Shown here: positions 1-12,642 of the stretch, one piece after another
How positions within the stretch are numbered: the stretch's first letter is position 1
Layout of the letters: each line of letters starts with the position of its first letter
Assembly: GCA_030770425.1 (NCBI GenBank)
Contig: JASJFT010000309.1
Coordinates: forward strand, 1-41,378
Direction of reading: 5' to 3'
Length of the DNA: 41,378 nucleotides
DNA from: Darksidea phi
Lineage: Eukaryota; Ascomycota; Dothideomycetes; Pleosporales; Lentitheciaceae
Notes under the pieces: generated by a model
The model's input: the letters and a program-made list of their open reading frames with translations, nothing else
Databases searched by the model: none
Told to the model about the DNA's origin: nothing
Program-made: the position numbers and the translations under genes

Positions 1-787
1 AATTATATAGAGATTATTAATAGTAGTTTATCTTCTCTATTTACTCTTTATATATCGTTTATATTTACTATCTAAGAAGTACTTAAGAGTTAGTCGTCTA
101 GGTATAGATTAGTTTAAAATCTATTATCTAACTCTATTTTAATAGACTTATTATTATTATACGTACTATTATCTAAGAATAAGAATTACTAGGATATTTT
201 AGTTCTACTATAGAATATAAACCTATTATCTCTATTCTTAATTAATATAACTAGAGTATTCGATAACTACTCTCTTATTATACTTTATTATATTAAGTAT
301 CTAACTATATTATTCTACTCTAGTATATATATTATAAGGATTACTATTATAAGACTAGTTTAGATTAGTCTTATTCTATATCTATAAGTAAAAAGGTTAT
401 TAGATATTAACTATTTAATATTATTAACTAGATACTTTCTATATATATAGAGGTATTATCTTATTTTACTATATAAGATAATCCTCTATATATAGTACTA
501 GTAGATAAGATTAATTATAATAGTTAATATTATATAATAGATTCTATATATAATATAAAGAGTATATATAATTATAAAGATTATAATAATATTAGTATAA
601 GATATACTATATAGTATAGTATAGAATATATAACTAGACTATTCTTAGAACCTCTTAGTATCTTACTACCTTTAGTTTAATACTATAAGTATAATAACGT
701 AGAAAATAGTTTTATTAAATATAGTTTATAAATACTTAATATTATATCTTTTAAACTTCTTCTTTATAAGATATTATTTATACTAAT
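1..787. mobile_element. Repeat E copy 1, left piece (host of D)
   Basis: This RIPed AT-rich DNA lies upstream of element D and is cut by the window edge. The D target-site duplication (ctaat at 783-787, ttaat at 8450-8454) shows that it was once continuous with the DNA from 8455 onward, which carries repeat E copy 1. No protein motif is recognisable. A weak similarity to about 15,690-16,440 would fit the upstream part of E copy 2, but in such AT-rich sequence it could be chance. The only clear local structure is the inverted repeat at 439-495. Confidence 0.45.
439..495. repeat. Near-perfect inverted repeat (hairpin)
   Basis: The arms at 439-464 and 473-495 are complementary over about 23 pairs with small bulges, around an 8-base loop. 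The arms contain regular AT steps plus a matched AGAGG/CCTCT block, which argues against pure AT-richness as the explanation. Its role is unknown; it could be a remnant of a foldback or MITE-like insertion. Confidence 0.55.
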
Positions 788-1072
788 TATTCGTTTATTA
801 AGTTCTAGTACTAATCTTATATATTTAATTATATATAGTTATATAAAATTCGTATATACGAATTACCTTCTTAATAATTTACTATATATAGAGCTTTATA
901 CGATTCTTCTAAATAAAAGAGACTTCTATCTAAAGTTCCTTTAATAAGAATAAATTATCTTTTAAATTAAATTATTTTATTATTTCTATTTTATATATAC
1001 GTATATATACTTTAGCTATTTACTTAATTAAATTCCTATAGTCTACTATTATAAACTATAGACTATTTAATA
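788..1072 (+). repeat. Element D 5' LTR (285 bp)
   Basis: It matches 8166-8449 along its whole length. It begins TATTCG and ends in AATA, as expected if original TG...CA ends were converted to TA...TA by RIP. The two LTRs differ mainly by C/T and G/A transitions. The preceding five bases, ctaat (783-787), are the target duplication. Confidence 0.85.
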
Positions 1073-1226
1073 CTAATTAGTAATTAAACTATATAATAGA
1101 AGCTAATAAATTACTATAATAAGCTTCTACCCTATATAGTAAAATTATAAATTAGTAAGAGTAAAGATAAAGATCTTCTAGACTACCCTAGACTTTATTT
1201 TATATTTATTCTATATAGAAAGTAGA

Positions 1227-1351
1227 GATAGAGTTAATAAGTACTATATATTAACTCTATCTTATATATCTATATAGAAAAGAAGATTAACTTCTTTTAT
1301 ATAAAGGTAGATAGCTAATAAATTAATAAATATACTATCTACTTTTATATA
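1227..1351 (+). other. Three consecutive hairpins in the D leader
   Basis: Three inverted repeats lie back to back. The first has 13-bp arms at 1227-1239 and 1249-1261. The second has arms at 1271-1285 and 1291-1303 with one bulge. The third has 17-bp arms at 1298-1314 and 1335-1351 with one mismatch. They sit between the 5' LTR and Gag, where retrotransposon RNAs carry packaging or dimerisation structures. A role as a packaging signal is inference. Arms 2 and 3 share a few bases, so those two helices could be alternatives. Confidence 0.55.
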
Positions 1352-1439
1352 ATAAGAACGCGATAGTATAGCTACTATACCAATCTATATTATATAAATA
1401 TAAGCCTATAATCTATCTATCTTTCTCTTTCTCTTTTAC

Positions 1440-3900
1440 TATTATACGAATATATAAGCGATACCGACTAATTAAACTATAGTATTAAAACGAGCCGTCT
1501 AACCTCTATCTATAGAGGATAAGAAAGAATTCTTATCCTTCGTATAGAAATAAGAATCCCTACTACTATTATCGTATATAAAAGGAAAAAGACTAATAAT
1601 AAAAAGGGACGATACTTTATATAATAAATACTCCTATAATATAAATATTTTAATAGTAATACTAAAGTATAAGGTCGATTCTTAGTACTAAACTAATAGA
1701 ATTAACCTTAATAATATTAATACTAAATTAGAAGAAGGTATTATCTAATTTAACTTATATACTAGATACGTACTTACTAAACTATATATATTAAATAAAG
1801 TAGAAGAAATCTTCGTATAAAGCTTTCTAGAAGACTTTTAAGACTAAACTATTAGTTATTAGAACTATACTAATTATATATTTAAGAGAGAGCTTAAATA
1901 TATTCTTAAGAAGTAAGACGTATACCTCGTCTTAGATTCTAAGACTACCTAATTATAAAAGTTATATAATATTATATATTAGAACTTTAGTATTAAGAGT
2001 TTTAGATTAATATCTCTTAAACTTACGGTCTATAACCCGTATAATAATAGGAAGAGGGAATTAAGTCTTAAGAAGGATAGAAAGAATATCTATTAAGATT
2101 CTTCTTTTTCTTCCTTCTTCTAGAATATCTAGTAGGGTTCTTAGCCTCTAAGGTATATACCTAACCCTTTATATAATACTATTTTACTATAGTAAAGAGT
2201 AGTATCTATTTATCTAATATATAAATTTTCTTCTTTTATATAAAAAGTCTTAGTCCCTCTACTAACTATATAACTATTCTATTAATTAGTCTTAATACTA
2301 ATATATAATCCGTATAAACTTCTATTAACCTAAGAATATACTAATATATCCCTTCTATCTAAAAAGCTTATCTAATTCTAAAAGATATAGAGAAAGATAA
2401 ATAACTATACTAGTAAACTATATAATATTCTTACTAATAAGGTATAAATCTTTATTAAACTATATAGATACCTTAAAATCTATAAGTTCTAATACTTAAA
2501 TATCTTTCTAGATATTCTTAAGGATTATATAAATATCTACTATCTAATAGTTATTAGTTTTAGTTAAACTTAGAAGTATTTATATAAAGTATTTAATAAA
2601 TACTTTAATATAGATATTAACTATAGCTAATACTATACTAACTAGACTATAATAATATTTATATAGGTAAGATAGGAGAACTCTAATAAGATATTATACG
2701 AGGTACTAGAAGTTATAATTAATAAGCTTACTTTTATATAATAAGTACTTAGTTTATAGTTTTATAAAGAAATATAACTTTATATAATAGTACTACGAGT
2801 ATATTATAGATATTATAAGTTAGAATAAACTTTACTCTTATCTAAGATAATATATAAAGAATTATTTAGTAATCTCTAATTAGTACTATAAGTCTTACTT
2901 AACTAATAGAGTAATAACTAATATACCTAAGACTTATATAATACTTTCTATATTAACTAATAGTATAACTTATACTACCTAATACGAGATAGACTACTCT
3001 AGTATAAATAATTCTAACTATAAGATAGACTATTTACTATATAAGAAAGAAAAAATAATATTAAATTAAGAAGAAAAAGATACTTTATTTATTATAAAGA
3101 AGGTTACTAGTTATTAAATTATAATTATACGAATTATTCTAGAGCTAGGATATAGTATATTATATTCTTTAAAGATATATACTACTAAACGCTCTTATAT
3201 AATAAGATAGCTATCTATATTATAGACTTTAAAGGACTTTTTAATAATAATATAGATATTAATACTATATATAAGAATAATAGTAATAGATTTAAAGAAG
3301 ATATTAAGAAGAGTAAATATATACTTAACTATCTTATATTAGTAGTATATCTTTATTATATAACTAGTAAAGATATCTATAAAATTAATAAAGATTATTA
3401 ATCTTAAACTAACTAATTCTTCCTTAAAGACTATTACTATATAGTATACTAAGAAGAACTATAGAATACTAGTATTATATAAATATCGACTATTAAAAAA
3501 GTATAATTTAAGATATATATATATAAGAATTCCTATATAAAAGTTAACTAGATATCTTATAATATAACTATTAGCTTTAGTAAATAGAATTTAATAATAT
3601 CTTTAGAAACTATATAGATTAAGAATCCGATTAAAATAGTTATCTACTATATCTTAAATATCCTAATATCCTTTCTACTATTACTAGTAGATACTAATCG
3701 ACTAGAAGTCTACTTTAATAATATTCTTAATTATATTATATAAAAGGATAAAATAACTATTCCTATTATACGTAAATAGGGCTACCTATTCTTTAATATT
3801 AGTCTAGTAGATACTATATTATTCTTTATAGAATTAGAACTATATTAGCTATATTACTATTTTAGTTACCCTTATATAGAGTAATTATATAATCTATTTA
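1440..3900 (+). pseudogene. D gag remnant with CCHC zinc knuckle
   Basis: This is the region encoding the nucleocapsid-like Gag of element D. The clearest mark is at 3081-3122, where Tyr codons fall with the exact spacing of a CX2CX4HX4C knuckle (TAC-x2-TAT-x4-TAC-x4-TAT), as expected when TGY and CAY codons are converted by RIP. A stop sits at the residue after the former His. The knuckle frame is shared with the downstream protease signature at 4083, so Gag and protease were probably one polyprotein. The start is not definable because ATG codons are gone; the boundaries given are approximate. Confidence 0.6.
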
Positions 3901-4049
3901 TAAATACTAGCTATAAAGTAAACCTATTAGTACTAGAATAGATTATAAAATTCTATTACTTCTACTAATCGTATAAATCTATACTAAAGAGATTTAAATT
4001 TTCGATTAAGAATAATACCTATTTTAATTATAAGGTAATTATTAACGTT

Positions 4050-6640
4050 ATATAGATTAGTAGAAAGAATATCCTATATATAATCGATACTAATACTTCC
4101 TTCTAAGTAGCTATATTTCTAAAATTACTCTTTATATAAGATACTTAGAATATACTCTATATATATTAGATTAATATATACTAAGAACTATTAAACTATA
4201 TTATATATAATCTAGATATAAATTTTACTTTAGAAGAATTTAGAGCTTATATAAAGATTATTAAAATAGAATACTAATAAATATCTATTAAAGTATATTA
4301 GACTATTAATAAGATAGAATATATATATATATATTCTTAAAATATATATTTAATATTCTTAAAGCTAAACTTAGTAATTATATACTAGACGAATCGCTTC
4401 TCTAAATAGTAGTTAAAGTTCTAAATAATATAATAGACCTAAATAGTATTATATTTATACTACTTATCTTTAGTATATATTCTTAAGTTAATATAGATTC
4501 TTCTCTATCTCTAAATATTATTAAATATACTAATACTATATAAAAAACTATTAAAATAATTTAAGTAGAATATATAAAGCTAAATATTAACTATATATTA
4601 AATATAAGAAACGAACTATTATATAATATTCTTAACCTTTCTCTTAAAATAGAAGTTATAATATAGAGAGAGAAGAAAGATTAGATAGACTTATACAAAA
4701 TTATAGAAATTAAAGATAAAAATATTACTATCTATCTAGATAATAGACTACTTACTATATAATATATATAAGTTAAGGAATACTATTATAAATAGACTTC
4801 TCTATATAAAATTAATAACCGACTAAGCGAAGATACTAATTCTAATAAATCTATTCTAGTCTAAGTTAAATAACTATATATAAGGAAGTATAAAAGATTA
4901 AAAAAAGAAGAACCTCCTCTTATATAAGTTAAAGAATTAAAGAAATAAGATAGAAGAAGACCCTAAAGGAATTTTATACTAATTATAAATACTTTTCTAA
5001 TCTAAAAGAAAAAAAATAACTATAAACTAGTAGTTAAACTTTATATAGATAGTATTATTAATATATCTAGAGAACTCTTTAAAGAATTAGATTATATAGA
5101 GGTAAATATACTTATTAATAATAGAATTTTCTAGATTAAGTAGTTCGATTCTACTAAGTATTCTAATTAGATCTTTAACCTTTATCTTATATAAGAAGTT
5201 AAAGGGAAGAATATATAGCTATATAAAAAGTCCTAACTTATATTTATAGGATATTTAGATAAGAAGAAGAAGACTATTCTTATCTAATCTCTAACTATTT
5301 AGAAGATAAACTAATAACTAATCCTAATTATTAGAGTAACTCTAATTACTTTATATAATATATAATATAAACTTAGGAATATTACTTAAGTCTATATATA
5401 GTTAACTAATAAACTTCTCTATATACTATATACTAGACTATTTAAGAATATCTAATACTTCTTTCCTCTAAACTTAATTCTAAGAGTAGTAAAGTCTCTA
5501 TATAGTATAGTAGAATTAGAGCTATACTAGTTTAAAATATACTATAACTACTATAAAGAAAAGTTAGAAATATAAATTTTATTATATAATCTATACTTAC
5601 TAGTTATATATAAAGGTAAAGATATCTTTAGAATTATAGAAATATAAATAGATAATACTCTTAGTATCGTTATACTCTAGTTCTTATAAAAGAAGAAGAA
5701 GATATTATATTTTACTAATCTCTATACGAAACTAAAGACTATTTTAGTAAAGAATTAGCTACTAGAGTTTAATAGTAGTAAGATTACGTATAAAGATAAT
5801 AGAAATATTATTCTACTTTAGAAAGAATAAGTTAAACTTCTTTATACGATTAATCTAATAGTATAGAATACTATTTAGTAGTATATTAAGTAGCGCGTAC
5901 GAGGTATCTATATTACTTTAGTATATTAATCTAAAGTAGTTTTTAATAATTTAATTATTATATAAACTACGGAACTATTATCTAAAGATATTAAAGTACT
6001 TAATATATAAATTAAGTAGTAAATAGATAATATAGACCTTAAACTAATATATATACTACTTAATCTAAGTTATATAAAGCTATTTATCTTTATTAATAGC
6101 TTATTTACTAATAATAAGGACCTAAGCTTATAGCTTAGCTTTTTAATTATACTAGCTAATAAATTCTATATAGATAATAGTAATAAGTTCTAATTATATA
6201 GTAATATTATATATTAGAACTCTATTAAGTATAAGTAAGTTATACGAAGTATACTAGCTAATAAGCTATATAGTATAGTTAATAGATTTAATTATACTAT
6301 TATTTTAAGTATAACTCTATATTAAATTATATATAACTTAGATCTACTAATAATTCTAGTTATAATATATATTAATTTAAAATTATTATATAACTATCTT
6401 ATTAAGCTAGATACTATAAATAAGAAAAGGCTTATAATTAATATTATATCTCTTCGTAAATTATATAAGAAATACGAGATTAATAAAATTTAATAGATTA
6501 ATAATAAAGATAATCTAGTAGATACCTTTATAAAGAAGATAGCTAATATATTACTAGTATAGCTTATTTATATAAATAAGCTTATAGTAAATATTAAAGT
6601 ATTTATTAATCGGCTTAACTAATATATAGATATAATTAGT
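4050..6640 (+). pseudogene. D pol remnant: protease, integrase region, copia RT and RNase H
   Basis: An aspartic protease signature appears as I-D-T-x-T-S at 4083-4100. From about 5000 the frame reads as a fungal copia RT. The catalytic Asp-Asp pair survives as Asp-Asn at 5651-5656, because TGAT became TAAT. An RNase H signature follows near 6080-6125 (L-F-I-F-I-N-S-L-F-x-N-N-K-D). RT and RNase H share one frame (codon starts at 2 mod 3), while knuckle and protease share another (0 mod 3), so a frame change lies between about 4105 and 5000. That could be an indel or an original frameshift site. Integrase motifs were not confidently seen. Confidence 0.75.
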
Positions 6641-6654
6641 CCCGTATAAAACTA

Positions 6655-8165
6655 AGTTATATACTTAATTATTTATTTTTTCTCTTTTATCTTTCTTCTA
6701 TTACTATAGTTTATATAAAGTATAATTTTTTTTTTAAAGTATAAACTTTTTCTACCTATCTTAGTTAATTATAAAAGAAAAATAAAGAAAAAATAAAAGA
6801 TACTCCTTCTTCTCTATTCTTTCTTCTACTCTTTATCTTCTCTTATTTTCCTTTTCTCTCCTAATACTCGTATCTACTAGTCGTAGTAGTCGTATTAAAT
6901 TTCGTATAACTACTATATATATAAAGTATAGATATTATTCTAAAAGTTAAATACTATATAGTATTTAATAAAGCGCTTAGAGCCTCTTATTATACGACCG
7001 TTATACTTTTAGTAAAGAGTAATAAGAGTTATACTACGACTCTATATAAGTACTATATAAAAGTATTTCTTTCTTTATATAATTTTTATAATAAACTTTT
7101 AAATATTTATATTTAGGACTACTTATAACTTAATATTATACGAGGGTATTATTACTATAGCCTTCTCTTTATTTTAAGAAATATTAAAATTCTTTATATA
7201 AAAAAGAAAAAAGATACTTATATTAATATAAAGGTCTTATATAAAGACTCTACTATTTAACTATCTAGTAGATAAAAAGATAGAAAGATAAGTTAGTATA
7301 GTATATATAATAAGATCTTAAAAAGAGGTACTAAGAGTACTAGTAGTTATACTAGTAACGTTAGTAGTATAAGTAAAGACGAGGGCTATTTTATATAAAG
7401 AGATTTTAAAATTTAAAATTTTTAAAGTTTTACTAGAAATTAGTATTTATACGAAAAGAAAGAGAAGTTAAACTAAAAGGAATAAATTATATAAAGAATA
7501 ATAAGATTTAGATTTAAGAAAAAAAAGTTATAAAGAGAAAGATTAGTCTCCTATTTATATCTACTATCTATCTTAATCCGTTTACTTACTACCCTCGATC
7601 TATTTATTTACTATTCTTAATTCGTTTACTTAATTCCTTAAGTCGTTTATTTATTATAAATAAAAATACGATTTATAAACTACTCTTCTTTTATATAATT
7701 TAATTCTACTTTTACTTTCTTTTTATATAAAAAGAGATACTATAAAACTACTCTTACTACCCCTCGTATAAATATTTAATTATTTAATTCTAACCTATAG
7801 ATAAATATCTACTATTCTATAATTAGTTAAATTAGTAATTAGAATCCTATTATATAATATTATATAATATAGTATAAAAGGATTTCTTCTTTATATAAAG
7901 AAAAGCTATACTAATCTTATTTATATAGCCCTACTAACGAACGAATTAGTAGGTACCTAACGATTAGATCTAACTAAGACTATATCTTATTTACTAGTAG
8001 TCTAATTATACTAATAGGAAGTTAATATCTATTACTAATAGATATAATATTAGTAATTAAGATTAGTAATTAGTTTTATACGAATATAAGAAGAGAAATA
8101 TAAGATTAGTATTTATATAGAAGATTTAGATAGAATATTAGTACTAAAAAAGAAAAAGTTACTAG
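6655..8165 (+). other. D 3' spacer between RNase H and 3' LTR
   Basis: Roughly 1.5 kb follows the RNase H remnant, unusually long for a copia element. It starts with pyrimidine-rich and purine-rich tracts (6670-6860). A plus-strand frame around 7150-7500 is rich in Lys, Arg and stop-converted Gln and could be an additional ORF, but I do not recognise a family. Around 7575-7665 there are four degenerate 22-24-bp units built on CGTTTACTTA. I see no second transposon within it. Confidence 0.4.
7575..7665. repeat. Degenerate minisatellite (about 22-24 bp, 4 units)
   Basis: Successive units begin near 7576, 7600, 7620 and 7643 and share a CGTTTACTTA-like core with C/T changes. The tract is pyrimidine-biased on the plus strand. 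It lies inside the 3' spacer of element D. Confidence 0.4.
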
Positions 8166-8449
8166 TATTTATTTACTAAGTTCTAGTACTAATCTTATAC
8201 GTTTAATTATATATAGTTATATAGAATTTATATATATAGATTATCTTCTTAATAATTTACTATATATAGAGCTTCGTATAATTCTTCTAAATAAAAGAGA
8301 CTTTTATTTAAAGTTCTTTTAGTAAGAATAAATTATCTTTTAAATTAAATTATTTTATTATTTCTATTTCCTACGTATATATATATACTCTAGCTATTTA
8401 CTTAGTTAAATTCCTATAGTCTACTATTATAAACTATAGACTCTTAATA
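8166..8449 (+). repeat. Element D 3' LTR (284 bp)
   Basis: Homologous over its whole length to 788-1072, with mostly transition differences. It is followed by the target duplication ttaat (8450-8454), which matches ctaat at 783-787 apart from one C-to-T change. Confidence 0.85.
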
Positions 8450-8964
8450 TTAATTCTTATATAATATATATATCTTATAGTCTAGTATTATTCTTAAGTT
8501 ATAGTTAATAAAGTTATTTATATTACTATATATATAATAACTCTAACTAATATATATCTATCTTAATTATCTTTACTTAATACTATACTTAATAATATAA
8601 TTTTATATATATAATTTTTATATTTTAAAAATTATATTTATAATAGTTTATTATTATATTAATAACTATTAGACTTTTATTATAAGTATAATATAAGAAC
8701 TTATATTTACTATATTATATAAGCGCTTTACTATATTCTTATAGTAATAATATAAAAAATTCTTTATACTTCTTCTCTTTACCCTTTATTATTTATACTA
8801 TCTCTATAACTATTTATACTAATAATATTACTTCTTTTTAATATAAAGTCTTACTAATTACTATTATAATTATATTTTTAAGTACTCTTATTAAACTACT
8901 ACGTAATTTCTTTAGCTATCTTACTACTTACCTTTTTATTATCTATCCGTCTTATCTATCTTCT

Positions 8965-9960
8965 ATAGTAAAAAAAGTTATTATATTACTATACCTACGA
9001 ATATCTAAAGAATAAAGAAAGATTTTAAAAGATTTTACTAAATTTAATTATATAATTAAACTTAGTATATAGATACTATTTTAAATTATAAAGAAATACT
9101 TAGAGGAATTAATTAATCTTATAATAGTTAAGATTAAGAAAACTCTTAAAATACTATATCTTATTACTAAGAATTATAGTAAGTTAGTAAAGAAGTATAA
9201 GATATATAAATACCTTAAGTAACTAATAAAAAAAATGAAAAATTAGCTAATTAACTAACCCGACTATATTAATATCTTTAGTAAGAATTTCTAGACTAGA
9301 GGTTACTCTATACTAGATACTAAAGAACTTCTAAAGTAAGAGATAGTACGTAGTATTATATTTATAGCTAAAGAAAAAGTTTAAAAGAAAATAAAAAAAG
9401 AAGATATTAAAAAGAGTAAAAAGATTATTTAGTTTAAGTCTAGTTCGTTAATAGCTATAGTTAAGTAAGAATTAGTTTTATATAATAATTATTATCTTTT
9501 TACTTAATTAATTAAGTCCCTTATAATCTTTAATATCTAGTTTATTAACTTATATACTAATAGTACTATTATAAGGATATCTTTTATCTAGTTTTCTAAT
9601 CTAAATAATATATCTCTAGGTCTAGATATATATATAGACGATAGTAATTTCTCTACTAAGATATTAACTAAGATACTTCTAGAATACTTAGAGATAGATA
9701 ATAAATTTACTTAGATCTAGAACTATAAAGTTCTAACTATTACTTATAATAATATTAAAATTAAAGATAATATAATCTTTATAATTAAAATTAATAACTT
9801 TATTAATAAACTACGTAACTATTATAATCTATATATTATAGTCTTATTAGACGAAGCTACTAGTATAAAAAAGAATAAAAAGTTCTATCTAATAACTCTA
9901 TTCTATACTTTAGCTAATAGTATAATATATAAGTTTTAGTAGTACTTAGAATAGTAGATT
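8965..9960 (+). pseudogene. Candidate ORF of repeat E (unknown protein)
   Basis: The frame opening at 8965 (ATA from a likely ATG, followed by V-K-K-V-I) stays readable for about 330 codons with roughly a dozen stops, fitting Gln or Trp codons hit by RIP. The opening is also conserved in E copy 2 near 16,713. The product would be Lys-rich, with a basic central stretch near 9360-9440, and runs into the first unit of the tandem repeat at 9880. I do not recognise a domain or family. In RIPed DNA several frames can look similarly open, so the coding assignment is moderate at best. Confidence 0.35.
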
Positions 9961-10240
9961 TAAAATAGACCTTAATAATAATAAAAAGTCTTATCTAATA
10001 ACTTTATTTTATACTTTAGCTAATAGTATAGTATTATAGATAACGCTTAAAATAATAAAAATAAAATAGATATTAATACTAGTAAGAAGTTCTATCTAAT
10101 AACTATATTTTATACTTTAGCTAATAGTATAGTATTATAAATAGTACTTAAAATAGTAAAAAGAAATTTATTAATTATAGTAAGAAGTTATATTTAATAA
10201 GTTTATTTTATACTCTAGTTAATAGTATATTATATATAGT
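9880..10240 (+). repeat. Tandem repeat in E copy 1 (about 100-bp units, 4 copies)
   Basis: Four imperfect units share a core resembling TTTATACTTTAGCTAATAGT. The aligned core starts near 9886, 9992, 10,093 and 10,191, so spacing varies from 98 to 106 bp. The same core recurs at 26,103-26,650 in E copy 2, where spacing is a regular 99 bp. Confidence 0.7.
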
Positions 10241-10249
10241 TCTTAGAAA

Positions 10250-12642
10250 TATCCTAATTAAAGAAGAAGAGAATAAGTTACTATTATCTTAAATATTAGT
10301 AAAGTATAGTTTAATAATAGAGACGTCTATAATATCTATAAAGAAACTAAGACTATAATAGATACTTAAGATTAAAAATTCTTATTCTTTCTAAATAGTA
10401 GTATAGTAAAGTAAATAGAAATCCTATATAGTAGCTAAGATACTTAATAAGTTTAAAAAAAAAGATTAGTATAATATTAATAAAAGATAGCAGAAATTAT
10501 AAGTATAAATTTAAGAAATTAAATTTCTTCTTTTATAATAGTCTTTATAGATAGGATTACTTATTTATAAAGAGAGATATTAGGAAGTAAAGAATAGAAT
10601 AAATAATAGAAAGACTAGATTAGAAAAGAGAGATAGTATATATATATCGTATAATATAAGAAATTTAATAAGGTATAATAACTTAGATATTATTTTAAGT
10701 TTATATAATAGATAAATAGTAAGTATTATACTATAATTTAGTATAGGGTAAAGTTATATATAATATTATATAAATAATCTAACTAATATATATTATATCT
10801 AATCTTGTTATAATTTATACTATTCTATAAAGTATATTCTTTATTAGGATTAGGACTAGTAATAAAAGTAATATAAGATAGTTTTATATTATAGTAAAAA
10901 ATTAGAATAAATTACTATAAGAAAAAGAAGTAAAAATTATAGTTAATTATAATAGCTTTATATAAGAGTAGCTTATATAGAATAAAATATAGTATAGTAA
11001 TTAAAAGTAGTTATATAAGCTAATCTAGTATATAAGTTAGTCTAATACTAAGTATCTAGCTATTATATAAAGAGAGTCCCTAGTATAAACTACTTAAAGA
11101 CTAGACTTAATTAAATATTTTCTTATTTCCTTAGTATTACCGCGTTAACTATAGTTTTTAAGAAATCTTCTTATTAAATAGAGTTCTAAAGTATTCTATT
11201 ATATAGATAGCTATAATATTTTTAATTATCTATAAGGATAAGTAAAGTTATTTTACTAATTAAATAGTTTATAAAGAATTTTAGCTAATTAGATTATATA
11301 ATATCTTATTTAGCTAGCTTATATAAGTCGTTTAATTTCTTTTATTAAGTATCTAATCTAAAAGAGAAGAATAAAGAAGAAGAAGTAAGTATCTAGTTAT
11401 ATAATAGTATACTAGCCTATAATCTATCTATACTTAATAGGATTACTTAAAATATAAACTCTTATCTAAACTCTTCTTATATTCCTTCTCTTTAATCTAA
11501 AGTACTATGATAGTATATATAATTATTTTAGATTATCTATTTATTTATACCTATATCTAGTACTTTAGTTATCTTAACTATATACTAATTATACTATATC
11601 CCTATTTATAGTTTATAAAATAGTACTCTCTAGTTATATATAATATAATCTATATACCTATAGCTTACGACCTAGTAGTAATAATAAATATCTAATATTA
11701 TATATAAGAAAAGATAAGGTAGTAGAAATCTATTCTATATATAAGAAGAATATTTATATAGTCTTTTAGATTAAGCTAGAGGAAATTAATATTATTATCT
11801 TAGATATAGTCTATAAGATAGTAAAGAACTCTAGTAAAGTAAGTACTATATAAGAAAATAATTAGTTAAGTTAATAGAAGAAAGTATATACTTATATAGT
11901 ATATTAGCTATAAATAGACTTTTTATAGATAGTTATCTCTTACTTTAAAATTAGTAATACTACTATACCCTTTCTATATATTAATAAGGTAATACTTAAG
12001 ATAATAAACTTAGTATATTAGAAACTTATATTTAACTATATAGTATATAATATTAACCCTTCTATAAAGCTTAAACTAGAGAATAGTTTAACTTTTATTA
12101 AGTATCTATTAATAACTTTACTAATTTAATTAGTAGTAAGTATAGTAATAAGTAAAATAGTATATATAACTCTTTTAAATAACCCCCTATCTATTATAAA
12201 TCTTAGAACTATTAATATTTATATTATAATTAGTAATATTATAGATATCTTTTACTTTTCTATTTATTTAGTCTATAATAATAAGATCTAGTCTACTAAT
12301 CGGACTAAGCTTATTATTATTAGTAATATTAACTTTAACTACTTTAATAAAGTAATATTTAGAATTATAAAGAATTCTAAAAGGAAGATTATAAATATAA
12401 TTATAATAGTTATAGATAATTATATATAAAACTAATATAAGCTTAAAGTAGTACTAAATAATTTTATAAACGATATTAAAAGAGGTCCTAATTTTAAAAG
12501 ACGTCTAGTAAATATTAAGAGTAGAAATAAATAGTACTATATAGAGTCTTAATTCCTAAGTTTAGTACTAAAATAACTAAAATAATCTATAAGAGGTCGA
12601 AAATAGATAAAGAATAAAAGTAAGAGTAAAAGTAAGAATCGA
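10250..12642. other. RIPed DNA, no recognisable gene
   Basis: This is 2.4 kb of CpA/TpG-free sequence with isolated surviving sites at 10,491 (CA), 10,806 (TG) and 11,508 (TG). No LTR pair, terminal inverted repeat or protein motif was found by eye. Some plus-strand frames, for example 11,500-12,600, are rich in stop-converted Gln. It may contain the end of E copy 1 and the beginning of E copy 2, but I cannot place that junction. Confidence 0.4.

Larger units (their letters stand above)
788..8449 (+). mobile_element. Element D: RIPed Ty1/copia LTR retrotransposon, complete
   Basis: A 7,662-bp element bounded by direct repeats 788-1072 and 8166-8449 and by a 5-bp target duplication (ctaat before, ttaat after; one transition). 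The internal order is structured leader, Gag with a CCHC knuckle (3081-3122), protease signature (about 4083-4103), then reverse transcriptase and RNase H (about 5000-6600). RT linked to RNase H with this sequence type is Ty1/copia. About 1.5 kb of extra sequence separates RNase H from the 3' LTR. All reading frames are destroyed by TAA and TAG codons in the pattern left by RIP, so the element cannot move. Confidence 0.88.
8455..10250 (+). mobile_element. Repeat E copy 1, right piece
   Basis: The family is defined by similarity to E copy 2. Matching blocks include 8710-8870 with 16,430-16,600, a 22-base identity at 9263-9284 and 16,758-16,779, 9480-9545 with 17,017-17,083, 9600-9660 with 26,000-26,060, and tandem repeats at 9880-10,240 resembling those at 26,103-26,650. 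Copy 2 has a deletion of about 250 bp just after the presumed ORF start relative to this copy. No RT, transposase or other known domain is recognisable in either strand, so the class is unknown. The right limit is uncertain. Confidence 0.6.
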
